From Prolixibacteraceae bacterium UBA1413 (GTDB taxonomy: Bacteria; Bacteroidota; Bacteroidia; Bacteroidales; Prolixibacteraceae), in the NCBI GenBank assembly GCA_002304925.1, contig DBPT01000028.1, positions 124,001 through 188,000 of the forward strand: a stretch of DNA of 64,000 nucleotides. Direction: 5' to 3'. The notes beneath the pieces were generated by a model that was given only the letters and a program-made list of their open reading frames with translations, made no database searches and was not told the DNA's origin. Positions within the stretch are counted from its first letter, which is position 1; every line of letters starts with the position of its first letter. The translations under genes and the position numbers were made by a program. This document shows positions 43,501 to 51,987 of the stretch, in pieces.

Positions 43501-46500
43501 CAGGATCTGTCTCCGCGGAATCGGAGTTATTCCCGGGAACGGGATCTTCAGAGCTTCCGGTCACGGAAGCGGTGTTGACATACGTGCCCGTGGAATTCAC
43601 CCTGGCGTTGATTTTCAGGGTTTCCGACGCGCCGGCCCTCAGGTAGGCCAAAGTCCACGTGGGGGCATCCCAGGTACCCCTCGACGGAGTGGCGCTCAGG
43701 AAAGTATACCCCGAGGGAAGAATATCGGTAACAACAATATTGGTCGCATTGTCAGGTCCGTTGTTGGTAACCCTGATGGTAAAGGTCAGGTCCGTGCCAA
43801 AATAGGGAATTTCGGCATTCACGGTTTTTTCGATCGCCAAGTCGGCACCGCAGCCCGAAAGAGTAATCGTCACCTGCCTGGGTTTGGATATACATCCGTA
43901 CTCATTTTTCACGGTAACCTGATAGGTTCCCGGGGCTACCCCCGTAAATCTGTTCCCGGACTGATAAACAATTCCGTTAATGCTGTACTGATACCCCGCT
44001 CCCACAGGCGTCGTAACCGTTATTACGCCGCTGTTAGTTTCACACGAGGGTTGCGTGACGCTGACCGTTGGAGTTGCCGGGGTGGCGTATACCGTGACAG
44101 TCACGCTGTTGCTGGTGGTGGTGCAGACCACCCCGCTGGTGGTGGTGTATTGTCTGCGGTAAGTATAGGTTCCGGCGTTCAATGTGCCGGTAGTGTAATT
44201 CTGCTGGTTGTTGGTTCCCGGGGCGGGAGTGAATGCGCCACCTGTGCTGACTTCCCACAGATAAGTGCCGCCTCCCGGACTCGCTGCTGCTCCCATGATG
44301 GTCGTTCCCGCAAAGGGAGCACAACCGCTGGCCGGTGAAGGTTCGCTGATCGTATTGTTGGTGATCGGACAGGTGCAGTCAGTGCCGGCAGTGATTACCA
44401 CGATATCCGTGCATCCGTTGGTGGTCGTCCACACCAGGTTGTAGGTGCCCGGTGCGGAGAAACCGGTCACGGTGGTGGTGGGGCTGGAGGGATTGGCGAT
44501 GGTGGCCGTTCCGGCGCTCCCCGCTCCCAGGCTCCAGGTGCCCGTCCCCGTGGCCGACATGGTTGCCCTGCCCGTGCTATAACAATCCACAGTTTGGTCC
44601 GAACCTGCATTGGCGGGTACACAAATGCCCGGCGCTGTGGTACCCGCCAGGATCATGGCACTCCGGCATCCGTCGGCAGAAAGGACACTGGCATGGATCG
44701 TCTGTGCCGGACCATCCTGGTCGTAAACCGGAAGGGTGGCACTCCAGGTCGCTCCTCCGTCGGTACTGAACTGAAGGGTTCCCCCTATACCGGTTACGCT
44801 TCCCAAAGCAATAGATCCTCCGCTGACCGTGCAGTTGGAGCAGGTGCTGTTGGTGATGGTCAGTGTTCCCGTGGGAGCTTCCGATGTGGTGCAACTGCCC
44901 GGAGCGGTGGTACCCACAAGGGTCATGGCACTCCGGCAGCCGTCAGCGGACAGGACGCTGGCATGGATCGTCTGTGCCGGGCCATCCTGGTCGTAGGCCG
45001 GCAGGGTTAAACTCCAGGTGGCTCCCCCGTCGGTGCTGAATTGCAGGGTTCCCCCTATACCGGTTACGCTTCCCAAAGCAATTGATCCTCCGCTTACCGT
45101 ACAGTCGGTACAGCTGCTGTTGGTGATTGCCAGCGTACCCGCGGGCGCCGCCGGTGCTGCATTCACGATGATGTTCACGCTGTTGCTGGTGGTGGTGCAG
45201 ATCACCCCGGTGACCGTGGTATATTGTCTGCGGTAAGTATAGGTCCCGGCGTTCAATGTGCCGGTGGTGTAATTCTGCTGGTTGTTGGTACCCGGAGCAG
45301 GAATAAATCCGTTCCCCGTACTGACCTCCCACAGATAAGTGCCGCCTCCCGGACTCGCTGCTGCACCCATGATGGTCGTCCCTGCAAAGGGAGCACAACC
45401 GCCGGCTGGACTGGGTTGCGTGATCGTATTGTTGGTGATCGGGCAGGTGCAGTCGGTGCCGGCCGTGATTACCGCAACATCCATACATCCGTTGGTGGTC
45501 GTCCATATCAGGTTGTAAGTCCCCGGTACGGAGAAGCCGGTCACGGTGGTGGTGGGGCTTGCGGGATTGGCAATGGTGGCCGTGCCGGCGCTCCCCGCTC
45601 CCAGGCTCCAGGTACCCGTGCCCGTGGCAGACATGGTCGCCGTGCCCGTGCTGTAACAATCGACCGACTGGTCAGGTCCCGCATTGGCGGGCATGCAAAC
45701 GCCCGGCGCGGTGGTCCCCGCCAAGATCATGACGCTTCGGCATCCGTCGGCAGAAAGGACGCTGGCATGGATCGTCTGCGCCGGTCCTTCCTGGTTGTAT
45801 GACGGAAGTGTGGCACTCCAAGTAGCTCCCCCGTCTGTGCTGAACTGGAGGGTACCTCCGGTGCCGCTGAGGGTTCCCAGGCCTATCGTTCCTCCACCGA
45901 CCGTGCAGTTGGTGCAGGTGCTGTTGATGATAGCCAGGGTTCCCGTGGGGGTCGCCGGCGTGGTGCAGCTACCCGGAAACGTCGTACCCGCAAGGATCAT
46001 CGTGCTGCGGCAACCGTTGGGCGAAAGGACGCTGGCATGGATCGTCTGCGCCGGTCCTTCCTGGTTGTATGACGGAAGTGTGGCACTCCAAGTAGCTCCC
46101 CCGTCAGTGCTGAACTGAAGGGTGCCCCCTGAACCGCTGAGGGTTCCCAGGGCTATCGTTCCTCCACCGACCGTGCAGTTGGTGCAGGTGCTGTTGATGA
46201 TGGCCAGGGTTCCCGTGGGGGTCGCCGGCGTGGTGCAGCTTCCCGGTGAGGTAGTGCCCACAAGGGACATCACACTCCGGCAACCGTTGGGCGAAAGGAC
46301 GCTGGCATAGATCGTCTGTGCCGGACCGTCCTGGTCATAAGATGGCAGTGTTGCACTCCAGGTGGCTCCCCCGTCGGTGCTAAACTGAAGAGTGCCCCCT
46401 GATCCGGTTACGCTTCCCAAAGCAATCGACCCACCGCTGACCGTACAGTCGACACAGCTGCTATTGGTGATGGCCAGGGCTCCCGTGGGGGGAGCAGGCG

Positions 46501-49500
46501 TGGCATACACCGTGATGGTCACGCTGTTGCTGTATGTGCTGCAAATCACCCCGCTGGTAGTGGTGTATTGTCTGCGGTAAGTATAGGTTCCGGCGGTCAA
46601 TGTACCGGTGGTGTAATTCTGCTGGTTATTGGTACCCGGGGCTGCCGTGAATCCACTTCCCGAATTCACTTCCCAAAGATAGGTGCCACCTCCCGGACTC
46701 GCTGCTGCTCCCATGATGGTCGTCCCCGCAAAGGGTGCACAACCACTGGCCGGGGAGGGTTCGGTGATTATATTGTTGGTAACCGGACAGTCACAATTGT
46801 TATTAGCCGTAATAACAGCGATATCTGTACATCCGTTGGTGGTCGTCCATACCAGGTTGTAGGTACCCGGTGCTGAGAAACTGGTCACAGTGGTGGTGGG
46901 GCTGGAGGGATTGGTGATAGTGGCCGTGCCGGCGCTGCCCGCTCCCAGGCTCCAGGTGCCCGTACCCGTGGCGGACATGGTCGCCGTGCCCGTAATATAA
47001 CAATCCACAGTCTGGTCCGAACCTGCATTGGCGGGCGTGCAAACGCCCGGTGCGGTGGTTCCCACCAGGATCATGACGCTGCGGCATCCGTTGGCCGAAA
47101 GGATGCTGGCATAAATCGTCTGCGCCGGACCGTCCTGGTCATAGACCGGAAGGGTGGCACTCCAAGTCGTTCCTCCGTCAGTGCTGAACTGAAGCGTTCC
47201 GCCCGTACCGGTGACCGTGCCCAGTCCGATCGATCCTCCGCTTACCACACAGTTGATGCATGTGCTGTTGACAATGGCCAGTGTTCCAGAAGGAGCCGAC
47301 GGTGTGGTGCATGCTCCGGGGGAAGTACTGCCCACCAGTACAATGTCGCTACGGCACCCGTTGGGAGAGACCACACTGGCGTAAATAATCTGGACAGGAC
47401 CGTCCTGGTCATAGACCGGAAGGGTGGCGCTCCAGGTCGTTCCCCCGTCGGTGCTGAACTGAAGCGTTCCGCCCGTACCGGTGACCGTGCCCAGGGTTAT
47501 AGTACCCCCGCTGAGCGTACAATTTGTGCAGCTACTGTTGGTGATGTCCAAGGCTCCCGTGGGCGGTGCCGGCGTGGTGCAGGTGCCTGGTGCCGTTGTG
47601 CCCACCAGGGTCATCGGGCTGCGGCATCCGTTGGGAGAAACAACGCTGGCATGGATGGTCTGTGCCGGGCCATCCTGGTCGTAGACCGGAAGTGATGAAC
47701 TCCACGTCGAGCCTCCGTCGGTACTGAACTGAAGCGTTCCACCACTGCCGCTGACTGTCCCCAGCGATATCGATCCCCCGCTCAACATACAATTGGTGCA
47801 ACTGCTGTTGACAATGGTCAGCGTTCCCGTGGGCGCAGCCGGCGTGGCATATACCGTGATGGTCACGCTGTTGCTGTATGTGCTGCAGATCACCCCGCTG
47901 GTGGTGGTGTATTGTCTGCGGTAAGTATAGGTTCCGGCAGTCAGGGCGCCGGTGGTATAATTCTGCTGGTTGTTAATACCCGGAGCAGGGATGAATCCGC
48001 TTCCCGAATTTACTTCCCAAAGATAGGTGCCACCTCCCGGGCTGGGCGCTGACCCGAAAATCGTGGTTCCTCCGTAGGGTGCACAGGAACCGGCAGGTGT
48101 TGGCTGCGTGATCGTATTGCCGGTTATCGGACAGCCACAGTCGGTGCCGGCCGTGATTACCGCGATATCCGTACATCCATTGGTGGTTGTCCATACCAGG
48201 TTGTAGGTGCCCGGTGCGGAGAAACTGGTCACCGTAGTGGTGGGGCTGGAGGGATTGGTAATGGTGACCGTGCCGGCGCTGCCCGCTCCCAGGCTCCAGG
48301 TGCCTGTGCCCGTGGCCGACATCGTGGCAGTTCCTGTGCTGTAGCAATCGACTGCCTGGTCCGAACCTGCATTGGCTGGCGTGCAAACGCCCGGTGCGGT
48401 GGTTCCCGCCAGGATCATGACGCTGCGGCAACCGTTGGCAGAAAGGACGCTGGCATGGATCGTCTGAGCCGGACCATCCTGGTCATAAACCGGAAGTGTG
48501 GCACTCCAGGTCGCTCCTCCGTCAGTGCTGAACTGGAGGGTACCTCCGCTGCCGTTGAGGGTTCCCAGGGCTATCGATCCTCCGCTTACCACGCAGTCAG
48601 TGCAAGTGCTGTTGATAATGGCCAGTGTACCAGTAGGAGCCGCCGGCGTTGTGCAGGTGCCAGGGGAAGTACTTCCCACCAGCACGATATTGCTACGGCA
48701 TCCGTCTGCAGAAAGCACACTTGCATAGATGAGCTGTACAGGTCCGGTCTGGTTGTAAACAGGCAGTGAAGAACTCCAGGTCGTTCCCCCGTCGGTACTG
48801 AACTGAAGGGTGCCCCCTGATCCGGTTACGCTTCCCAAAGCAATGGTTCCGCCGCTGACCGTACAGTTCGCGCAGGTACTGTTGGTGATGTCCAGGGTTC
48901 CCGTGGGTGCTGAAGGTGTTGTGCAGGTTCCCGGAGCGGTGGTCCCCACCAGGGTCATAGCGCTGCGGCATCCGTCAGCGGACAATACGCTGGCGTGGAT
49001 CATCTGTGCCGGACCATCCTGGTCGTAGACCGGGAGCGAGGTGCTCCAGGATACGCCCCCGTCGGTGCTGAACTGGAGGGTGCCGCCCGTGCCGGTGACT
49101 GTGCCCAGGGCAATCGATCCCCCGGAGAGGGTGCAGTTCGTGCACGTGCTGTTGGTAATTGCCAGCATGCCCGTGGGCGCTGACGGTGTGGCATATACAG
49201 TAAAGTTCATCGTGTTGCTGCAGCCATCCGAGGTCCGCGTGTAGGTAAGCGTCACCACCCCGGCGCTTACTCCCGTCACCACTCCGGCGTTGGTCACCGT
49301 GGCGATGGAAGTGTTGCTGCTCGTCCAGGTGCCTCCCGTTCCCGGGGTCACCGTTGTGGTCTGCCCAGCGCATACATCGCTGTCACCTCCCAGAATCGGG
49401 ACCGTCGGGGCCGCATTGATGACCACATTCTCTGAGGAGGGTGAAGGGCACCCCTCACTGCTGGTCACGGTGAAGGTATAGGTTGTTGCAGGTGGCAGAC

Positions 49501-50737
49501 CTGTTACCGTAAAACTGGTGCCGCTTCCCGTATAGGTCGTCCCGCCGGGGCTCCTGGTGATGATCCAGCTTCCCGTGGAAGGCAGTCCGCTCAGTACCAC
49601 GCTCCCAGTGGGGGTCGCGCAGGAGGGTTGCGTGATTACGCCGACAATCGGTGCCGGAGGTGGTGTACACCCGATGACAATCATATAATCTTCCACTTCT
49701 CCCACCGGAATAGAGGTCGCCGCCGGATCATTGAAAGGAGAAGTTAAACCGCTTCCAAACCTGAAACGGGCATAGGTCGGTGAAGTGGTGGCGTTTGCCG
49801 GCACAGTCACAGAAAGGTTATAGGTACCTGATATACCACCCAACACAAAATAATCGATGGAAATATTATTCGCAATTCTTTCCCCAGTATCAAAATTACC
49901 GTCCCCATTCCAGTCAATCCATGCATTCAACCGATATGTGGAATAAGTCACATCCCCATCGATAATGGTCATGGTCACCGGGATTGTCACTGTGGCACCC
50001 GGGGTAAGCTCCGGAAATACCACACCGTCCTCATCGTCACTGCCGTTGTTGTCGTCGCCGTCAGCGTTTCCAGAAGGCTGGTTGGCCGGTTCCGGATCGA
50101 CAGAAGCACCCAGATATACATAATTTGTGTAGTAAGTATTTCCCGGGTCTTTAAAGAGATAAATTTCATGATAAGCAATACCATAAGACTCCGGTGCATC
50201 GCCGAAATCGAGTGCTTTAACATAGGTATAGGAACTAGCTGCATCATCATCGGTCGCTTGTTTTCCATTGGTATAATCAGGGGGTTGAACATTTACATTA
50301 AAACCGTTGGAAGGTTGTAAACCGGAAGTATTTACAGTGACCTTATACTGAATGGTAATGGTTCCTACAGCCGGGACGGCAGGAGTAGTTCCCGGAATTG
50401 GTTTATTCTGGATCCCGGTAAAAGTTTTATTACCTGCATCATATGTCCAGTTAAAATAATTGAGCCAGGTGCCGCCCAGCGCTTCAAGGGGATCTGTATT
50501 GTTGGGTACACCGCTCGAAAGAGTGATCACCAGTCCCATTTCCTGGTTAACGACAAGGGGCAGCGGATCGCTTCCGGAATTACCCACATTGAAGGACAAA
50601 ACCCCGGTGCCCCCGAATTCCCAGGGCAACAGCGGCGCAGGATCTGTAATTGCCTGATTTACATATGGATTCCAGCTTTGTGCATTGGCGAAAATGGCTG
50701 CCAACACCAAACAACTTGCTATTATTATCCTTTTCAT
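40520..50737 (-). CDS. Giant GEVED/repeat adhesin with type B (gliding-motility-type) T9SS sorting domain
   Basis: 3,405 residues from the ATG at 50737 (MKRIIIASCLV; the 50764 start adds nine residues). Signal peptide 1-19. In order: an N-terminal module starting SWNPYVNQ (19-165) shared with the next two upstream genes; a GEVED domain (about 175-350, NAWIDWNGDGNF, GEVEDYMIVI); Ig-like domains; a nested repeat array (about 516-2220) with eleven ~90-residue units such as TLQFSTDGGATWSATLP; a DUF11 domain (about 2290-2412); a cadherin-like domain (about 2422-2505); PKD- and HYR-type domains (about 2510-3300); and a C-terminal type B sorting domain (about 3312-3405: ISPNKDGINDVWLIDGIDLF, MIFNRWGDKI, LWDGTNSHGKPVPDGTYYYL). 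It is probably cell-surface, delivered by the T9SS with the downstream PorP/SprF. The repeats contain four Cys each, which suggests disulfides. Confidence 0.92.
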   Translation of the reverse strand: MKRIIIASCLVLAAIFANAQSWNPYVNQAITDPAPLLPWEFGGTGVLSFNVGNSGSDPLPLVVNQEMGLVITLSSGVPNNTDPLEALGGTWLNYFNWTYDAGNKTFTGIQNKPIPGTTPAVPAVGTITIQYKVTVNTSGLQPSNGFNVNVQPPDYTNGKQATDDDAASSYTYVKALDFGDAPESYGIAYHEIYLFKDPGNTYYTNYVYLGASVDPEPANQPSGNADGDDNNGSDDEDGVVFPELTPGATVTIPVTMTIIDGDVTYSTYRLNAWIDWNGDGNFDTGERIANNISIDYFVLGGISGTYNLSVTVPANATTSPTYARFRFGSGLTSPFNDPAATSIPVGEVEDYMIVIGCTPPPAPIVGVITQPSCATPTGSVVLSGLPSTGSWIITRSPGGTTYTGSGTSFTVTGLPPATTYTFTVTSSEGCPSPSSENVVINAAPTVPILGGDSDVCAGQTTTVTPGTGGTWTSSNTSIATVTNAGVVTGVSAGVVTLTYTRTSDGCSNTMNFTVYATPSAPTGMLAITNSTCTNCTLSGGSIALGTVTGTGGTLQFSTDGGVSWSTSLPVYDQDGPAQMIHASVLSADGCRSAMTLVGTTAPGTCTTPSAPTGTLDITNSTCANCTVSGGTIALGSVTGSGGTLQFSTDGGTTWSSSLPVYNQTGPVQLIYASVLSADGCRSNIVLVGSTSPGTCTTPAAPTGTLAIINSTCTDCVVSGGSIALGTLNGSGGTLQFSTDGGATWSATLPVYDQDGPAQTIHASVLSANGCRSVMILAGTTAPGVCTPANAGSDQAVDCYSTGTATMSATGTGTWSLGAGSAGTVTITNPSSPTTTVTSFSAPGTYNLVWTTTNGCTDIAVITAGTDCGCPITGNTITQPTPAGSCAPYGGTTIFGSAPSPGGGTYLWEVNSGSGFIPAPGINNQQNYTTGALTAGTYTYRRQYTTTSGVICSTYSNSVTITVYATPAAPTGTLTIVNSSCTNCMLSGGSISLGTVSGSGGTLQFSTDGGSTWSSSLPVYDQDGPAQTIHASVVSPNGCRSPMTLVGTTAPGTCTTPAPPTGALDITNSSCTNCTLSGGTITLGTVTGTGGTLQFSTDGGTTWSATLPVYDQDGPVQIIYASVVSPNGCRSDIVLVGSTSPGACTTPSAPSGTLAIVNSTCINCVVSGGSIGLGTVTGTGGTLQFSTDGGTTWSATLPVYDQDGPAQTIYASILSANGCRSVMILVGTTAPGVCTPANAGSDQTVDCYITGTATMSATGTGTWSLGAGSAGTATITNPSSPTTTVTSFSAPGTYNLVWTTTNGCTDIAVITANNNCDCPVTNNIITEPSPASGCAPFAGTTIMGAAASPGGGTYLWEVNSGSGFTAAPGTNNQQNYTTGTLTAGTYTYRRQYTTTSGVICSTYSNSVTITVYATPAPPTGALAITNSSCVDCTVSGGSIALGSVTGSGGTLQFSTDGGATWSATLPSYDQDGPAQTIYASVLSPNGCRSVMSLVGTTSPGSCTTPATPTGTLAIINSTCTNCTVGGGTIALGTLSGSGGTLQFSTDGGATWSATLPSYNQEGPAQTIHASVLSPNGCRSTMILAGTTFPGSCTTPATPTGTLAIINSTCTNCTVGGGTIGLGTLSGTGGTLQFSTDGGATWSATLPSYNQEGPAQTIHASVLSADGCRSVMILAGTTAPGVCMPANAGPDQSVDCYSTGTATMSATGTGTWSLGAGSAGTATIANPASPTTTVTGFSVPGTYNLIWTTTNGCMDVAVITAGTDCTCPITNNTITQPSPAGGCAPFAGTTIMGAAASPGGGTYLWEVSTGNGFIPAPGTNNQQNYTTGTLNAGTYTYRRQYTTVTGVICTTTSNSVNIIVNAAPAAPAGTLAITNSSCTDCTVSGGSIALGSVTGIGGTLQFSTDGGATWSLTLPAYDQDGPAQTIHASVLSADGCRSAMTLVGTTAPGSCTTSEAPTGTLTITNSTCSNCTVSGGSIALGSVTGIGGTLQFSTDGGATWSATLPVYDQDGPAQTIHASVLSADGCRSAMILAGTTAPGICVPANAGSDQTVDCYSTGRATMSATGTGTWSLGAGSAGTATIANPSSPTTTVTGFSAPGTYNLVWTTTNGCTDIVVITAGTDCTCPITNNTISEPSPASGCAPFAGTTIMGAAASPGGGTYLWEVSTGGAFTPAPGTNNQQNYTTGTLNAGTYTYRRQYTTTSGVVCTTTSNSVTVTVYATPATPTVSVTQPSCETNSGVITVTTPVGAGYQYSINGIVYQSGNRFTGVAPGTYQVTVKNEYGCISKPRQVTITLSGCGADLAIEKTVNAEIPYFGTDLTFTIRVTNNGPDNATNIVVTDILPSGYTFLSATPSRGTWDAPTWTLAYLRAGASETLKINARVNSTGTYVNTASVTGSSEDPVPGNNSDSAETDPVAPSLIIVNEHLVMCGESTLTGNILANGDRDYLGSTLTVNTTPVASPVHGVVVIAADGSFTYTPESGFSGIDRAVFQVCSPLTCKYDTLFVTVYTDITVDAGEDQNVCGVTSVQLTGTAYPGAVSAWTRISGPNVPVFSAPSAATTTVSGLIQGSYLFLYSHQLAGCYGEDTVRVTVHDPPKASAGPDAVMCSGNDYKVTGSSASDYASVTWTHNGMGTLEDANSLHPVYHSPAGESGDVVLTMHVTPFGGEGCSDVWDSMVITILPKPEIQCPEETDFVFKASPGLCGYVIPNKELDALGAFSFMCDQIMVRHDFETWGNPQTLEGAFFPVGTTVVEWWAEACGPSCNSDTCRISVTVVDEEPPVFVNCPYGDVFVVGLYPGACETGAVWSIPVARDNCSGVEVTQVDGPSLGTQLTAGQYTIRYKAEDASGNIAFCAFILKVVDTEYPFMVCQPDIYMDNDPGLCGWKSPPHSLSPLLANSNCSFGITWEVINPDGTRATGVDDVSGYTFLTGTSTVKYILRETAGSQADSCAFTVTIRDREAPALLCGAPVTYKPGAGECYADIIPAPPAYTENCNRPVTLSYKVWAPDNSVSGPFKVSALPYRFMAGISQIIWTVTDESGNSAVCMQQVNVIVDNSTIKPFAGENASICEGSTFTSGDASAPAGLELEWRSSGTGTFSDPAALRPVYTPSPADILNGSVILILTASSECASASDFLILTITGYPEVYAGEDFSACDGDIIHFDTATAVNAAPLIWTTTGAGTLSDNTALHPVYTPGEGEFGVIRFVLTGHGQEGCTGVIVSDTLFLTIHEPLLVDAGEDRIILRNRSVNLMATVENGSGNFFYNWEPATKVYNHNTSSTETQPLNADTRFILTVTDGVSGCVGRDTVDVAVKDDIDDVLIIYNAISPNKDGINDVWLIDGIDLFPDNEVMIFNRWGDKIIEFQGYGKNEVLWDGTNSHGKPVPDGTYYYLLKIHNEKTYTGWIQVKSSY
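44075..49190 (-). repeat. Nested coding repeat array: eleven 90-codon units in four super-repeats
   Basis: Inside the giant type B adhesin. A unit of about 90 codons (TNSTCTNCTVSGGSIALG ... FSTDGG ... YDQDGPAQTIHAS ... GCRS ... PGTC) occurs eleven times, grouped 3+3+3+2 in order of translation. Each group is followed by one ~80-codon unit (VDCYSTGTATMSATGTGTWS) and one ~105-codon unit (CAPFAGTTIMGAAASPGGG ... RRQYTTTSGV). The anchor CAAAGGG of the last unit lies at 48073 (as CGTAGGG), 46729, 45385 and 44311. The spacings are exactly 1,344, 1,344 and 1,074 bp, that is 448, 448 and 358 codons, and the short one lacks exactly one 90-codon unit. Confidence 0.92.
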
Positions 50738-50766
50738 CTCTGTGAGTATTTTCATCGCAATCATTA

Positions 50767-51969
50767 CTACGGTGTAACACTGAATTTGTCAGTTATGGTT
50801 TTAGTTTTTTCCTGACGGTTATCCGCCATACTTTTAAAAACAACTGAACCGGCTGCGTAAATTGCCGGTGTAATATAATCATAATCCTGAAATTTCACGG
50901 GAACCCCGGAAGGCAAAACAGGGTCAATCTTACTTTCCTGATCTGTCTCTTTCTCCCTGATGGTAAGCAGGTAATCCTCCACCTCGCCCCATTCGTGCGA
51001 TCCGGCCGGACTTCCCTTGTTTTCACCCAACCGGAACCGGGCGTAAACCGGTTTGGAAATTTCAGCTTCTGTTGGCACTATCAATGTAAGAGTTTTGGTT
51101 CCGGATTCAAAGAAATCGACCGGACCGGCAATTTTTTCCCCGGGATCGGTAAAATCACCATCCCCGTTCCAGTCGATCCACGCGTTAAGTACCCCGTATC
51201 CCCCTTCATGAATGGTCACCACCACCGGAAGAGCCACAGTGTCCCCCCGTATCAGCTCCGGAAAAACGACTCCATCCTCATCGTCCGATCCATTTAGGTC
51301 ATCGCCATCGGCACCAGAAGTATGGAAACCTGAGGGTTCGGCATCCACTGAACGTCCCAAATACACATAATTCAAATAGTTTCCGCTTCCGGGATCCTTA
51401 AAGACGTCGATTTCATGAACCGCCTCCCCGTAACTTGCCGGGGCATCCCCATAATCATATGCACGCACGAAAGTATAGGCACTCACGTCATCATCATGGG
51501 TAAGGTTGACACCATTGGTATAGGGTGGTTGCTGCAGGTTGACGTTAAAACCGTTGGCCGGCGCAGAACTCCGGGAGTTGCCAGTGACCTTGTACCGGAT
51601 GCTCACCAAACCCTCACTCGCTGCCGGAATATCCTCCTTCTGTACCGCCATATAGGTTCCCAGGGAGGGATCGTAGCTCCACCTGAATTTTCCTGCCCAG
51701 GGACCACCCACCGAAGCCAGGGGATCTTCATCAGCAGGAACGCCATAAGACAAGGTGATCATCAATGTCATCTCCTGATCAGCCACCCGTTTCATTACCT
51801 CGTTACCCGAATTTCCCACAACAAAGGTAAGTTCTCCGTTCCCTCCAAATTCGTGAGGAAGCATGGGCGCAGGAGATACCGCTGCCCGCACGGCATAAGG
51901 ATTCCATTTTTGTGCCCCTGCACCCAGGAACACAAATCCCAACATGACGGCGAACAACAATTTATTCAT
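50767..51969 (-). CDS. GEVED-domain surface protein without a recognised sorting domain
   Basis: 400 residues with signal peptide 1-19 (ending GAGAQ). The N-terminal module starts KWNPYAVRAAVSPAPMLPHE and matches those of its two neighbours (20-150, including FVVGNSGNEV, MLMITLSYGVPADEDPL, NGFNVNLQQPPYTNG). The GEVED domain follows (about 165-335: YDYGDAPASYGEAVHEIDV, DGDDLNGSDDEDGVVFPEL, NAWIDWNGDGDF, GEVEDYLLTI). The last ~55 residues (from ESKIDPVLPSGVPVKF to TDKFSVTP) match neither type A nor type B sorting domains. It ends 29 bp before the next ATG. It could be periplasmic, or it may use a different export or anchoring route. The function is unknown. Confidence 0.85.
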   Translation of the reverse strand: MNKLLFAVMLGFVFLGAGAQKWNPYAVRAAVSPAPMLPHEFGGNGELTFVVGNSGNEVMKRVADQEMTLMITLSYGVPADEDPLASVGGPWAGKFRWSYDPSLGTYMAVQKEDIPAASEGLVSIRYKVTGNSRSSAPANGFNVNLQQPPYTNGVNLTHDDDVSAYTFVRAYDYGDAPASYGEAVHEIDVFKDPGSGNYLNYVYLGRSVDAEPSGFHTSGADGDDLNGSDDEDGVVFPELIRGDTVALPVVVTIHEGGYGVLNAWIDWNGDGDFTDPGEKIAGPVDFFESGTKTLTLIVPTEAEISKPVYARFRLGENKGSPAGSHEWGEVEDYLLTIREKETDQESKIDPVLPSGVPVKFQDYDYITPAIYAAGSVVFKSMADNRQEKTKTITDKFSVTP

Positions 51970-51987
51970 TAAATCTGGGTTTTCCTC

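Noticed and set aside
44075..49190. Possible CRISPR or tandem non-coding repeats
   Set aside because: The repeats are 270 bp, in frame and encode a regular Cys-containing domain; there are no short repeats with unique spacers.
50737..50800. The 400-residue GEVED gene and the giant adhesin as one frameshifted gene
   Set aside because: Each has its own signal peptide and its own complete N-terminal and GEVED domains, so they are separate paralogues.
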